Positions 25,876 through 35,378 are shown, counted from the stretch's first letter. The stretch: DNA of 64,000 nucleotides from Geomonas subterranea (GCF_019063845.1 NZ_CP077683.1:2782501-2846500), one strand, 5' to 3'. Numbers and translations: made by a program. Notes: generated from the sequence alone by a model not told the origin.

Positions 25876-26505
25876 TTATGCCTTAACTTTCTCCGCCGCA
25901 AGCACCGCGTCGCCGGCGGTGCTTTCCTTGATCCACGGCTCGCCGACCGGCAGGTTGATGCCGGACTCCGCGTACACCGCGACGGTCATCAGGTACAGGG
26001 CCGAGAAAGCGCAGACCAGCAGGTCGTAAGCGGCGAAGGTCCCGGCGAGAGCGCTGCCGGTGAATTCCTTCACGTCCAGCCCGATGAAGCCAAGAAGCAG
26101 GGTAAGGAAGATGAACGCGAGGGTCGCGTGGTGCTTCATGGAGGCGATGAACAGGATGAAAGTGAAGACGGTCCACGCTACCAGGTAGAAGCCGAGGTCG
26201 TTGGCGTTGAAGGCGAGGGTCGGATAGGCCTTCACCAGGTCCGCGTTCTTGCCGAAGATGATCATGAGGCAGAGCGAGATCCAGAAAGCCCCGTAGCCGG
26301 TGAAGGCGCAGAAGCCGAAGTTGTTACCGGTCTTGAACTCCATCAGACCGGCGATCATCTGTGCCGTCCCGCCGAAGCAGAGGCCGAGCCAGAGCACGGG
26401 GGCGATACCGCACCAGCCGAGGTTGTGGCATTGCAGCACGAATGTCGTCAGCCCGAAGCCAGCAAGACCGACTACCGCAGGATTCCCCAGTTTCACATTA
26501 TTCAT
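25876..26505 (-). CDS. satP: Acetate/succinate uptake protein of the GPR1/FUN34/YaaH (SatP) family
   Basis: 209 residues from the ATG at 26505 (AGGAGGGT upstream; the longer frame lacks a site). The family signature is present: N-terminal KLGNPAVVGLAGFGLTTF (NPAPLGL in most members), then FGGTAQMIAGLMEFKTGNNFG and FTGYGAFW, with six membrane helices. SatP forms hexameric acetate/succinate channels in the inner membrane. Acetate is the main electron donor of Geobacter-type bacteria, so this is likely a key uptake route. Palindromes TTTTGCA-N4-TGCAAAA upstream may control it. Confidence 0.9.
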   Translation of the reverse strand: MNNVKLGNPAVVGLAGFGLTTFVLQCHNLGWCGIAPVLWLGLCFGGTAQMIAGLMEFKTGNNFGFCAFTGYGAFWISLCLMIIFGKNADLVKAYPTLAFNANDLGFYLVAWTVFTFILFIASMKHHATLAFIFLTLLLGFIGLDVKEFTGSALAGTFAAYDLLVCAFSALYLMTVAVYAESGINLPVGEPWIKESTAGDAVLAAEKVKA

Positions 26506-26949
26506 TTTTACCCTCCTGATTTGCGTTGCGATATCACGTCGCTGTTTATTCCGTATACGCAATAACCGTACCGCCACCACGCAACATCGCCCCACCAAAA
26601 GAACGTTCGATTTTAGGCAGTTACGGCACCATCATCCCGGCCGGTTTTTTTCCTTCTTTTGCAGATTTGCGAAAGAAATCCCGACGCCCAGGTGCGCCTG
26701 GCGGCAAAACCGGCGCTACTTCGATAATTTGCACGAGGCACCGCCATCTGGCGTCTTTTTTTGCAGGATTGCAAAAAATGTGACCGGTCCGGGACGTTGC
26801 GCCGCGTCCGCCAGCCGGGCAAGGATTCCGCTAACTTCGCCTGCCACAAAGATTTTCTTTTGCAGCCGCTCTAAAGTTCCGCGCAGGGATGCCGATGGTG
26901 AATCCTGCCGCACAAACTCCCCCTTTTCACCCTTGCCCGGAGGCTCGTC
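26506..26949. other. Divergent promoter region between satP and the sedolisin gene
   Basis: 444 bases without a credible gene. It holds two TGCA-type inverted repeats (separate entry) and half-sites ATTTGCA near 26728 and TTTTCTTTTGCA at 26853-26864. No convincing -24/-12 sigma-54 element with correct spacing was found. Confidence 0.5.
26654..26778. promoter_or_regulatory. Two inverted repeats TTTTGCA-N4-TGCAAAA
   Basis: 26757-26778 is a perfect dyad TTTTTTGCA-GGAT-TGCAAAAAA. 26654-26677 is an imperfect one, TTCTTTTGCA-GATT-TGCGAAAGAA. Their centres are 102 bases apart. Spacer length and core are the same, which suggests one dimeric regulator binding twice, perhaps an enhancer-type site for satP. 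Confidence 0.6.
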
Positions 26950-29226
26950 TTGAAAGTCGTATTGAAAAAGTTCCCCCTTTGCCTCGGACTCCTTTTCGCC
27001 GTCGCCACGGTGGCGGGAGCCCCGTCATCATGCTGGGCCGGCAACTCGGCGCAGGTCCGCCTCGCGGGACACGTCCCCGCACGGAGCGTGGCCAGCGCCA
27101 GACGGCTCGGCAGACTCCCTGCGGTGACGCAGATGAGGTTTTCCTTCACCCTGCCGCTGCGCAACCAGCAGGCGCTTGACGACCTGCTGCGGCGCATCTA
27201 CGACCCCGCCGACCCGCATTACGGCCACTACCTTACCGGGGCCCAGTTCACCGAGCGCTTCGCGCCGACCGTCGCCGACTACGAGGCGGTCAAGAGCTAC
27301 GCCCGGGGCCTCGGCCTGACCATCACCGGCACCCACGCCAACCGCACCGTCCTGGACATCGCCGGTCCCGCCGCCGCCGTCGAGGCCGCCTTCGACCTGC
27401 AGATGCACCAGTACCAGGCCCACAGCGGCCACAACTTCTTCGCCCCCGACCGTGAGCCCGGCGTCCCCGACGCCGTCGCCGCCCGCATCTCCGGCATGGT
27501 CGGCCTCGACAGCTCCGCCGCCTGGCACACCCACAGCCACGCCGCCCGTGCCACGGAAGTCCCCATGGCCACCCCCTACCAGGTCGGCACGGGTCCGGGG
27601 GGCGGCATGACCCCGAAGGACATCGCCGCCGCCTACAACCTCTCCTCGGTCGGCGCGACCGGGGCAGGCCAGACCCTCGCCCTGTTCCAGCTGGACGGAT
27701 ACACCCCCTCCGATGTCGCGGCCTACGCAGGCTACTACGGCATCTCCTCTGTTCCTCTGCAAAACGTGCTGGTGGACGGCTTCTCCGGCGCGCCCGGCTC
27801 CGGTGCCGGCGAGGTCACCCTGGACATCGAGCTGCAGATGGCGCTCGCCCCGGGCGCCAGCAAGATCATCGTCTACCAGGGCCCCAACACCGCCAAGGGG
27901 GTCCTGGACACCTACAACCGCATCGCGACGGACAACGTGGCCAAGCAGGTCAGCAGCTCCTGGGGGCTCAGCGAAGGAGAGAGCGGCTCGTCGTTTTTGA
28001 GCAGCGAGAACGCCATGTTCCAGCAGATGGCCGTCCAGGGACAGACCGTCTACGCCGCCGCCGGCGACAGCGGCGCCTACGACAACGGCAGCACCCTGAG
28101 CGTGGACGACCCGGCGTCGCAGCCCTACGTCGTGGGCGTCGGCGGCACCAGGCTCTACCTCAACAGCGGCGGCAGCTACAGCCGCGAGTCCGCCTGGAAC
28201 AGTGACGGCACCGTGACCGGCGGGGCCGGCGGAGGCGGCGTGAGCGCCTTCTGGCCCACCCCCTCCTGGCAGCAGAGGCTGGGGAACGTCGCCTCATCCG
28301 TGATGAGAAACGTCCCCGACGTCGCCCTCAACTCCGACCCCGGCACCGGCTACTCCATCTACTACCAGGGAAAGTGGTGGATATACGGCGGCACGAGTTG
28401 CGCAGCCCCCCTGTGGGCCGCCTTTACCGCCCGCGTGAACCAGCAGCGTGCCGCCGGCGGCCTCGCCCCCCTGGGCTTCGCCAACCCGGTTCTGTACCAG
28501 GTAGGGACCGGCTCCGGCTACGGCTCTACCTTCCACGACGTAGCCGACAGCACCACGAACCTGTACTACCCCGCCATCACCGGCTACGACAACGCCACCG
28601 GCTGGGGTTCGTTCAACGGCGCCAACCTCTTGGCCGCCCTGGCTCCCTCAGCGTCCTCCACCCCGACCAGTACGCCCACGGTGACCGTGCCGGCGGCGCC
28701 GGCGGGGCTCAAGGCAACGGCGGGAAACGGCACCGTCGCCCTGAGCTGGAGCGCCAGCAGCGGGGCGACCGGCTACAGCGTGTACCGCGGTACCGCTCCC
28801 GGCAAGGAAGGGACCACCCCGGTGAAGACCGGCCTCACCACGACCGCCTACACCGACACCGTTGCCAACGGCACCACCTATTACTACAAAGTCTCCGCCG
28901 GCAACAGCGCCGGCAGTTCCCCCCTATCCAACGAGGCGTCCGCCACCCCGACCGCGCCGCTCGCCTTCACCTCCGGCGTGTCCGGCTCGATCGGCACGAC
29001 CACCGCGCAGATCCAGTGGAAGACCAACCTCGCCTCCAATTCCGTGATCCGCTACGGCACCTCGTCCGGCAGCCTGGGCAAGTCGCTCTCCAGCAGCACG
29101 CTGGTCACCTCGCATGTCGTGAAGTTGTCCTCCCTGTCGCGGAAGACGACCTACTACTTCCAGGTCTCCTCCAGCGCGGGCAGCAGCACCGTGACCTCGG
29201 CCATCTACTATTTCAAGACGCAGTAG
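26950..29226 (+). CDS. Sedolisin (S53) peptidase with pro-domain and fibronectin modules
   Basis: 758 residues from a TTG start preceded by GGAGGCTCGTC. Signal peptide to about residue 30 (LCLGLLFAVATVAGAPSSCWA), pro-kumamolisin activation domain (about 45-190), then the S53 catalytic domain (about 205-560). Catalytic Glu and Asp lie in GAGEVTLDIEL near residues 287 and 291, the oxyanion Asp in AAAGDSGAYD, and the nucleophile Ser in YGGTSCAAP near 482. The Ca-binding end GWGSFNG is present. Two fibronectin-like domains follow (about 575-665 and 670-758). A secreted acid-active endopeptidase by family knowledge; actual pH use is unknown. Confidence 0.93.
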   Translation: MKVVLKKFPLCLGLLFAVATVAGAPSSCWAGNSAQVRLAGHVPARSVASARRLGRLPAVTQMRFSFTLPLRNQQALDDLLRRIYDPADPHYGHYLTGAQFTERFAPTVADYEAVKSYARGLGLTITGTHANRTVLDIAGPAAAVEAAFDLQMHQYQAHSGHNFFAPDREPGVPDAVAARISGMVGLDSSAAWHTHSHAARATEVPMATPYQVGTGPGGGMTPKDIAAAYNLSSVGATGAGQTLALFQLDGYTPSDVAAYAGYYGISSVPLQNVLVDGFSGAPGSGAGEVTLDIELQMALAPGASKIIVYQGPNTAKGVLDTYNRIATDNVAKQVSSSWGLSEGESGSSFLSSENAMFQQMAVQGQTVYAAAGDSGAYDNGSTLSVDDPASQPYVVGVGGTRLYLNSGGSYSRESAWNSDGTVTGGAGGGGVSAFWPTPSWQQRLGNVASSVMRNVPDVALNSDPGTGYSIYYQGKWWIYGGTSCAAPLWAAFTARVNQQRAAGGLAPLGFANPVLYQVGTGSGYGSTFHDVADSTTNLYYPAITGYDNATGWGSFNGANLLAALAPSASSTPTSTPTVTVPAAPAGLKATAGNGTVALSWSASSGATGYSVYRGTAPGKEGTTPVKTGLTTTAYTDTVANGTTYYYKVSAGNSAGSSPLSNEASATPTAPLAFTSGVSGSIGTTTAQIQWKTNLASNSVIRYGTSSGSLGKSLSSSTLVTSHVVKLSSLSRKTTYYFQVSSSAGSSTVTSAIYYFKTQ

Positions 29227-29270
29227 CGGAGGGCGTTCACGCACCGGATCCACATACGACGCAGCACGAC

Positions 29271-29307
29271 GAGTGCCGGCTCCCTGATGTAACGGGAGCC
29301 GGCACTC
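29271..29307 (+). terminator. Terminator of the sedolisin gene
   Basis: GAGTGCCGGCTCCC and GGGAGCCGGCACTC form a perfect 14-bp stem with a nine-base loop, 44 bases after the stop, followed by CATCTTT. Confidence 0.85.
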
Positions 29308-29621
29308 CATCTTTCCACGGGGCCTCAGCTCCCCGCCGTTACCAGCGCCCTTCGCCAGCTCTGCCAGAGGCCCCCCCGATTCGAAAGCCGACACCACACT
29401 TTTAACTGCCAGCGGCAAATTGACGCCGGTTTCACTCCTCGCTCCGCAGTCCGAACTCTCACTTCGCACCCTTGATCCTGCGTCCCCACTTCAGGCAATC
29501 TTGATTGCCCGCCAACAGGGTAGATTCGATGTCCGCAGTTTCATTGCCTGAGCGTTGTTTATCGAAATTTTGGTGTACAGTTTGGTGTGCAACCTTTGAG
29601 GTCGAAAATGGGGTAGTCATC
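29308..29621. other. Upstream region of mgtA, no gene seen
   Basis: 314 bases. A short direct duplication TGGTGTACAGTT / TGGTGTGCAACC occurs at 29570-29594. No M-box or other riboswitch fold was recognised by eye; a frame open from 29505 lacks a ribosome-binding site. Confidence 0.4.
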
Positions 29622-32168
29622 ATGTCTACAGCCGTCGTTAAACCTGACTCCCGTTTCTGGCAACGCCCCGTCGCGGCGCTCTTGGAACAGTTGGCCGCAA
29701 GTCCTGACGGACTGGGCGGCGCGGAGGCGGCTCGCCGCCTGGCCCGATTCGGCTTTAACCGCATCCATGGAGAGCGCAAAAGGGCTCTGCCGCTGCAATT
29801 TCTCGCCAAGTTCCGCAATCCCCTGGTAATAATTCTCCTTACCGCCAGCGCCCTGTCCGCATTCACCGGTGACGCCACCAGCTTCTTCATCATCGGGACC
29901 ATCGTCTTCATCAGCGTCACCCTCGATTTTATCCAGGAATACCGGGCCGGACAGGCGGCTGAAGGCCTGCGCCAGTCTGTGGCGGTGCGGGCACAGGTGC
30001 TGCGGGACGGCAGGGTATCGGAGATACCACTCGCGGAGATGGTTCCTGGAGATGTGGCACTCCTTGCCGCCGGCGATCTGATTCCCTGCGACGGTCGCGT
30101 GCTGGCGGCAAAGGACTTTTTCGTGAACCAGTCCCTCCTGACCGGAGAAGCGTTCCCCGTAGAAAAACTGCCGATGGAATTGCCTGAAGAGGCGGATGTT
30201 CTCGCCGCTGGCAATACGGTCCTCTTTGGAACATCGGTGATCAGCGGCACGGCCCGGGTCCTTATGTGCCGCACCGGTCAGGACACCGAGCTCGGCGCGA
30301 TCGCCGACACCCTGCTTGCCAAGGCCCCGCCCACCGCCTTCGAGGAGGGGACGCGCCATTTCGGACTTCTCATCATGCGCATGACGGTGCTGCTCGTACT
30401 GTTCGTTCTGCTGGTCAACGCCTTCTTTCACCGTCCCTGGCTCGAATCCTTCCTTTTTGCAGTGGCGCTTGCCGTGGGGCTCACACCCGAGCTTCTCCCC
30501 ATGGTTGTCTCCGTGACGTTGTCGCGGGGCGGACTGCGTATGGCAGCCCAAAAAGTAATCGTAAAAAGGCTCGCTTCGATCCACAACCTGGGGAGCATGG
30601 ATGTCTTCTGCACCGACAAGACCGGTACCCTGACCCAGGCCCGCATCCACCTCGAACGCCACCAGAGCCCCTTGGGGAGGGAAAGCCGGCGGGTCCTGGA
30701 GCTGGCCTATTACAACAGTTTCTTTGAAACCGGTTTGAAGAGCCCTCTGGACGACGCCATCCTGGAGCACACCGAGATCGACGTGAGCGGCTGGCAGAAG
30801 ATAGATGAAGTCCCGTTCGACTTCGAGAGGCGCCGGATTTCCGTGCTCCTGGACAACTCCACGACCAGGATGCTGGTCGTGAAAGGCGCTCCCGAAGACA
30901 TCCTGCGGCTGTCGGAACAGTACGAGGGGGAGAGTGAAGCGGATCGGCGTCAGCTGGACTCTGCAGCACGCCGGGATATCAATGCGCAATTCGAGGCCCT
31001 CAGCAACGAGGGGTTCCGGGTACTGGGAATCGCCACCCGTCAGGTCGGCCACGACCATCCCCATGCCGTGGTAGGTGATGAATCCAACCTGATCTTTGCA
31101 GGTTTCGCCGCCTTCCTCGATCCGCCCAAAGAGAGCGCCAAGGCGGCCCTGGCCGGACTTGCCGCCGACCGGGTCGCGGTCAAGATCATCACGGGGGACA
31201 ACGAACTGGTGACTCAGCACCTCTTCGCGCAACTCGCCCTTCCGGTGACCGGGGTACTGACCGGCTCGGAGATCCAGCAACTCGATGACCTGGCGCTATC
31301 CGCGCGGGTCGAGCAGGTGAACCTCTTCTGCCGCGTTGCCCCAGCGCAAAAAAACCGGGTCATCCTGGCCCTGAAACGGCGCGGCCACGTGGTCGGGTAT
31401 CTCGGCGACGGTATCAACGACGCCACGTCCCTTCATTCTGCCGACGTGGGGATCTCCGTGGACGGCGCCGTTGACGTGGCCAAAGCCGCGGCGGACATGA
31501 TCCTTCTGGAGCAGGACCTGGCGGTGCTCCATGCCGGTGTCCTCGAAGGACGCCGCACCTTCGGCAACATCATGAAATATATAATGATGGGCACCAGCTC
31601 CAATTTCGGCAACATGTTCAGCATGGCAGGGGCCTCGATCTTTCTCCCCTTTCTTCCCATGCTGCCGGTGCAGATCCTCCTCAACAATCTCCTTTACGAC
31701 GTATCGGAACTCCCCATTCCGCTGGACCGGGTGGATGACGATTACCTGAGTCAGCCCCGGCACTGGGACATGAACTTCATCCGCAACTTCATGCTGGTTA
31801 TCGGCCCGGTCAGTTCCGTCTTCGATTTCCTCACCTTCTACGTCATGCTGGCGGTTTTCCATGCCGGCGAGGCCCTGTTCCACACCGGGTGGTTCATCGA
31901 GTCCATGGCCACCCAGGTGCTGGTCATCTTCATCATCCGTACCCGGAAGTCACCGTTCAAAAGCCGCCCCAGCCCATGGCTGGTCGTCTGCTCGCTGATC
32001 GTGGTGGCGCTGGCAGGCGCGCTGCCGTTCACTCCTGCCGGCGTTCATCTTGGTTTTGTTGCCGTATCGCCGCTCTTTTTCCTGATCTTGACCGCCATAT
32101 TGCTGGCCTATCTGCTGGCCGTTGAGGTCGTGAAACAATGGTTCTTCCGACGCTTTGTCACGAGGTGA
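29622..32168 (+). CDS. mgtA: Magnesium-translocating P-type ATPase (MgtA, type IIIB)
   Basis: 848 residues from the ATG at 29622; a longer frame from 29505 adds residues foreign to the family. Cation-ATPase N-domain, actuator domain with LTGEAFPVEK, membrane motif VGLTPELLPMVVSVTLSRG (TPEMLPMI in MgtA), phosphorylation site DKTGTLT near residue 332, KGAPEDIL in the nucleotide domain and GDGINDATSLHSADVGISVD hinge. Ten membrane helices. It imports Mg2+ down or against its gradient at ATP cost. Length and motifs are normal. No mgtC or phoPQ genes adjoin it. Confidence 0.93.
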   Translation: MSTAVVKPDSRFWQRPVAALLEQLAASPDGLGGAEAARRLARFGFNRIHGERKRALPLQFLAKFRNPLVIILLTASALSAFTGDATSFFIIGTIVFISVTLDFIQEYRAGQAAEGLRQSVAVRAQVLRDGRVSEIPLAEMVPGDVALLAAGDLIPCDGRVLAAKDFFVNQSLLTGEAFPVEKLPMELPEEADVLAAGNTVLFGTSVISGTARVLMCRTGQDTELGAIADTLLAKAPPTAFEEGTRHFGLLIMRMTVLLVLFVLLVNAFFHRPWLESFLFAVALAVGLTPELLPMVVSVTLSRGGLRMAAQKVIVKRLASIHNLGSMDVFCTDKTGTLTQARIHLERHQSPLGRESRRVLELAYYNSFFETGLKSPLDDAILEHTEIDVSGWQKIDEVPFDFERRRISVLLDNSTTRMLVVKGAPEDILRLSEQYEGESEADRRQLDSAARRDINAQFEALSNEGFRVLGIATRQVGHDHPHAVVGDESNLIFAGFAAFLDPPKESAKAALAGLAADRVAVKIITGDNELVTQHLFAQLALPVTGVLTGSEIQQLDDLALSARVEQVNLFCRVAPAQKNRVILALKRRGHVVGYLGDGINDATSLHSADVGISVDGAVDVAKAAADMILLEQDLAVLHAGVLEGRRTFGNIMKYIMMGTSSNFGNMFSMAGASIFLPFLPMLPVQILLNNLLYDVSELPIPLDRVDDDYLSQPRHWDMNFIRNFMLVIGPVSSVFDFLTFYVMLAVFHAGEALFHTGWFIESMATQVLVIFIIRTRKSPFKSRPSPWLVVCSLIVVALAGALPFTPAGVHLGFVAVSPLFFLILTAILLAYLLAVEVVKQWFFRRFVTR

Positions 32169-32606
32169 CGTGGCGCTGACAGAGAACGTCCTCACTCCAC
32201 CGTCGCAGGTGCTCATCTACCCCCGCATTCCTTTGCTGTCAGTCAAGGCTTTCGTCCAAGGCGCTCGCCTGCCATCTGCCCCGCAGTGCATTTTGTTTTT
32301 TTCATGATATAAAAAGAACATACTTCAACGTATGCAAGCAGCCCCCCCTGGCCTGTGATGATCCTCGCGGCGAAATGGAGCCTGCTGAGGCCTGCGCCGC
32401 GACCACGACGTCGATGTGCAACGCTATCATTTCCGCCAACTTCCCCTACCTGTTCTTTCTTCCTGATAGGCCCGGGTTTCGTACTCATGTCGTTGCCTCG
32501 GCTGCATCGAGACTCGGGAAATGAGGCATGGAGAGGTTGGGCAAGAGTTTGAACGTGACCCATTTTCAGATTTGATCAGCAATCAGGAAGTCTCTCGGAG
32601 GGAATC
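32169..32606. other. 438-base intergenic region, no gene seen
   Basis: Contains short AT-rich patches around 32300-32330 and no clear hairpin or RNA gene. The downstream gene's ribosome-binding site (GGAGGGA) is at 32597-32603. Confidence 0.4.
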
Positions 32607-34112
32607 ATGAAGGTACTACTCGTCTACCCCAAGTACCCCGATACCTATTGGAGTTTCCACTATGCAATGCCTTTTATCGGGAAAAAAGCAGCCTTTCCTC
32701 CCCTGGGTCTTCTTACTGTCGCTGCGATCATCCCGGACAGCTGGAGTATGAAGCTCACCGATCTGAACGTCGAGCTTCTTTCTGATGATGACCTGCGATG
32801 GGCCGACTATGTATTCATCAGTGCCATGACGGTCCAGAGGGAGTCAGCACGGGAAGTCCTGGCGCGATGCAAAGCTCTTGGGATCAAGACCGTTGCGGGA
32901 GGCCCCCTTTTCTCGACATGCCATGACGAATTCCCCGAGGTGGACCACCTGGTTCTCGGCGAAGCAGAGGTCACGCTACCGCGTTTTCTGGCAGACCTCG
33001 ACCACAAGAAGCCGGAACGCCTCTACCTCTCCGACGAGCGCCCCGACCTCTCCCGTACCCCGATCCCGCGCTGGTCGCTGATCGACATGCGCAAGTACGC
33101 GTCCATGAACGTCCAGTATTCACGGGGATGTCCTTTCGACTGCGAGTTTTGCGACATCACCGCGATGTTCGGTCACACCCCGAGAACCAAAACCACCGAA
33201 CAGGTCATAGCCGAACTGGAGACGCTCTACTCCAGGGGGTGGCGCGGAGGGGTGTTTTTCGTCGACGACAACTTCATTGGAGACAAGCGGAAGCTGAAAG
33301 CCGAGGTACTTCCGGCGATGACCGCCTGGATGGAGGCGCACCGGCACCCGTTCTTCTTCTATACCGAGGCGTCCATCAACCTTGCCGACGACCCGCACCT
33401 CCTGGAGTTGATGGTCGCGGCCGGGTTCCAGGAGGTCTTCATCGGCATCGAAACCCCGGAAAAGGATTCGCTGAGGGAAACGGGCAAACTGCAAAACGAC
33501 AACCGCGATCTCCTTGCCTCGGTGCGGTCGATCCAACGGGCCGGGCTCCAGGTGCAGGGGGGCTTCATCGTGGGCTTCGACAGTGACTCGCCGGCCATCT
33601 TCGACAAGCAGCTCCGCTTCATTCAGGACAGCGGCATCGTTACGGCCATGGTGGGAATACTGATGGTACTGCGGGGCACCAAGTTGCATAGCCGGCTCGC
33701 CAGCGAGGGAAGGATCATCAACACGGCCAACGGGAACAACACCGATACCGCCCTCACATTTGAACCGAAGATGAGCCCGCAGGTGCTGGTGGAAGGGTAC
33801 CAGCGGCTCGTGAAGACCATATATTCCCCGGATTACTTCTACGAGCGCATCATGACCTTCCTGAAAGAGTACCAGCTCTCCGGACCATCCCCGTTTTCCA
33901 CGCTGCAGTGGCGCGACCTCAAGGCATTCTTTCGATCCATGCTGTTCCTGGGGATCCTCGGCAAGGAGCGGCTGCACTACTGGAAGGTTTTCGCCTGGAC
34001 GCTCCTCAGAAAGCCACGGCTACTCCCGTTGACCATAACGCTGACCATCTACGGCTTTCATTTCCGCACCGTTTCCGACCAGATCTGCCCCTACCCCGCG
34101 AGCGAGGAGTAG
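32607..34112 (+). CDS. B12-binding radical SAM protein (DUF4070 type)
   Basis: 501 residues. The N-terminal cobalamin-binding domain (about 1-140) has PPLGLLTVAAIIP and the LGEAEVTLP end; the central radical SAM domain has the cluster motif CPFDCEFC near residues 174-181 (RGCPFDCEFCDI) and GGVFFVDDNFIGDK. The C-terminal ~180 residues match DUF4070 (SPDYFYERI). Relatives such as HpnP methylate hopanoids and others modify lipids or cofactors; this one has no hopanoid genes adjoining. The ATG follows GGAGGGAATC. An 11-copy 41-bp repeat array begins 10 bases after the stop. Confidence 0.9.
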   Translation: MKVLLVYPKYPDTYWSFHYAMPFIGKKAAFPPLGLLTVAAIIPDSWSMKLTDLNVELLSDDDLRWADYVFISAMTVQRESAREVLARCKALGIKTVAGGPLFSTCHDEFPEVDHLVLGEAEVTLPRFLADLDHKKPERLYLSDERPDLSRTPIPRWSLIDMRKYASMNVQYSRGCPFDCEFCDITAMFGHTPRTKTTEQVIAELETLYSRGWRGGVFFVDDNFIGDKRKLKAEVLPAMTAWMEAHRHPFFFYTEASINLADDPHLLELMVAAGFQEVFIGIETPEKDSLRETGKLQNDNRDLLASVRSIQRAGLQVQGGFIVGFDSDSPAIFDKQLRFIQDSGIVTAMVGILMVLRGTKLHSRLASEGRIINTANGNNTDTALTFEPKMSPQVLVEGYQRLVKTIYSPDYFYERIMTFLKEYQLSGPSPFSTLQWRDLKAFFRSMLFLGILGKERLHYWKVFAWTLLRKPRLLPLTITLTIYGFHFRTVSDQICPYPASEE

Positions 34113-34122
34113 CCGGAACCCG

Positions 34123-34573
34123 AAGCTGAGAAGATCGGACTCGATCTTAAAGTTCCAAGGCCGAAGTTAAGAACTTCGGGCACGGCCATAAAATCCGGTG
34201 GACGAAGTTAACAGCTTCGGGCTTGATCTTAAAATAAGGAGGACTAAGTTAACAGCTTTGGGCTCGATCTTGAAATCCTGAGGCCGAAGTTAAGAACATC
34301 CGGTCCAATCTAAAAATCCCGAGCCAGAAGTTAACAGCTTCGGGCTTGAAGTTAAAATCCGGACGACGAAGTTAACGACTTTGGGCCCGATCTTAAAATC
34401 CGGACGACGAAGTTAACAAGATTGGGCTCGATCTTAAAATCCGGAGCACGAAGTTAACAAGATTGGGCCCGATCTTAAAATTGTGAGGACGAAGTTAACA
34501 AGATGGGGCCCGATCTTAAAATCCGGAGCACGAAGTTAACAAGATGGGGCCCGATCCTAAAATTTCGAGGCCG
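34123..34573 (+). repeat. Tandem array of 11 units of exactly 41 bp
   Basis: AAGTTAA (AAGCTGA in the first unit) recurs at 34123, 34164, 34205, 34246, 34287, 34328, 34369, 34410, 34451, 34492 and 34533, so the period is 41 bp without any slip. Units diverge in sequence but keep GTTAAC, a central GGGC near position 20 and TCTTAAAAT near position 30. In the last units a near-palindrome AAGATTGGGCCCGATCTT fills the middle. 41 is not a multiple of 3, and stop codons occur, so it is not coding. It differs from a CRISPR array, having no spacers. Confidence 0.92.
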
Positions 34574-34656
34574 GCCTTGGCAGGGTTGGCTTCTGTCGTG
34601 ATATTTGCAGGGTGTGGAGTAGGAGAGATGGCTAAGGAGGGATAGGTTGCAACGAG

Positions 34657-34689
34657 CGAAGGCCCTGATCCTGAGGATGAGGGCCTTCG
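34657..34689 (+). terminator. Hairpin terminator downstream of the repeat array
   Basis: CGAAGGCCCT and AGGGCCTTCG form a perfect 10-bp stem followed by GTTTT on the plus strand. It would end transcripts that pass from the radical SAM gene through the array; the minus-strand gene ending at 34707 may share it. Confidence 0.65.
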
Positions 34690-34706
34690 GTTTTGGTGGA
34701 CCGGGA

Positions 34707-35378
34707 TCAAAGGATCCTGAGGCTGATGATGGAGGACCACTCGCTCTGGCCGCTGGGCCCCGAGCAATAGGCCTTGAAATAATACAATTGCCCGGGCTCC
34801 AGCCCGGTTAGCTCCATGTTCCGCGACTTGTGGAACGGCCCGACGGTTGACCAGGACTCCGGCAGTGAAGGATCGCCCTTGCAGATCCCCACGTAGTAGG
34901 CCATTGCCCCTGGCACCCTGTTAACGGTGATGAGGGCGACGCCCGACTTGCCGTGCTTCGCCTTCGGGTTTTGCGGGGCAGTCACCTCGATGTGGAGCGC
35001 CCCCTTGGATGCCTTCATCTTCGGGGGCAGGTCCAATTCGCTGATGAGTGTAGGCTTGTTTTCCGTCACGGACCTGTAGGCCGCCCAGTTGATCAGCATC
35101 GTCGTGTGCAGTTCGACCATCGGGCGTGAGGCGTCCCGCTCTACCTTCTTGAAACGGTTGCCGCTCTCGGCCTCCTTAGTGACGGCGAGATGGCCTGCCC
35201 CGAGACTCCTGAGTACGTCGAGTTGGCACAACGGTTTCGGGATGGCGCCCTCGCCTTGAAAGTCCTTGTGGCGGGCAAAGGCGTCCGCGAGGTTTATGGC
35301 GAAGTTGCCCAGTTCGACGTGCGACATGTCCCGGACGTTGACGTCGACAATATCGAGTAGCGGATGAAGTAGCGACAT
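34707..35378 (-). CDS. Hypothetical protein with C-terminal fibronectin type III domain
   Basis: 223 residues; ATG preceded by GGAGGTAATAC. Residues ~1-115 have no signal peptide and look helical (VELGNFAINLADAFARHKDF). Residues ~125-223 form a fibronectin III fold (IEVTAPQNPKAKHG, RVPGAMAYYVGICK, LTGLEPGQLYYFKAYCSGPSG, then WSSIISLRIL). Similar proteins occur singly in Geobacter-type genomes and the function is unknown. No operon partner. Confidence 0.65.
   Translation of the reverse strand: MSLLHPLLDIVDVNVRDMSHVELGNFAINLADAFARHKDFQGEGAIPKPLCQLDVLRSLGAGHLAVTKEAESGNRFKKVERDASRPMVELHTTMLINWAAYRSVTENKPTLISELDLPPKMKASKGALHIEVTAPQNPKAKHGKSGVALITVNRVPGAMAYYVGICKGDPSLPESWSTVGPFHKSRNMELTGLEPGQLYYFKAYCSGPSGQSEWSSIISLRIL

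Noticed and set aside
26506..26949. Sigma-54 promoter before satP or the sedolisin gene
   Set aside because: TGG...TTGC-like pieces exist (for example near 26749-26764 and on the minus strand near 26600) but the GG-to-GC spacing is 9 or 11 bases, not 10.
29308..29621. Mg2+ riboswitch before mgtA
   Set aside because: No M-box helices or conserved loops could be made out by eye; a covariance-model search would be needed to be sure.
29559..31280. Minus-strand frame of 573 codons
   Set aside because: Antisense to mgtA; no ribosome-binding site and no protein family.
32243..32563. Minus-strand gene between mgtA and the radical SAM gene
   Set aside because: No ribosome-binding site, no family and low-complexity composition.
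34123..34573. CRISPR array
   Set aside because: Units are contiguous 41-bp repeats that diverge throughout, with no alternating conserved repeat and unique spacer, and no cas genes nearby.
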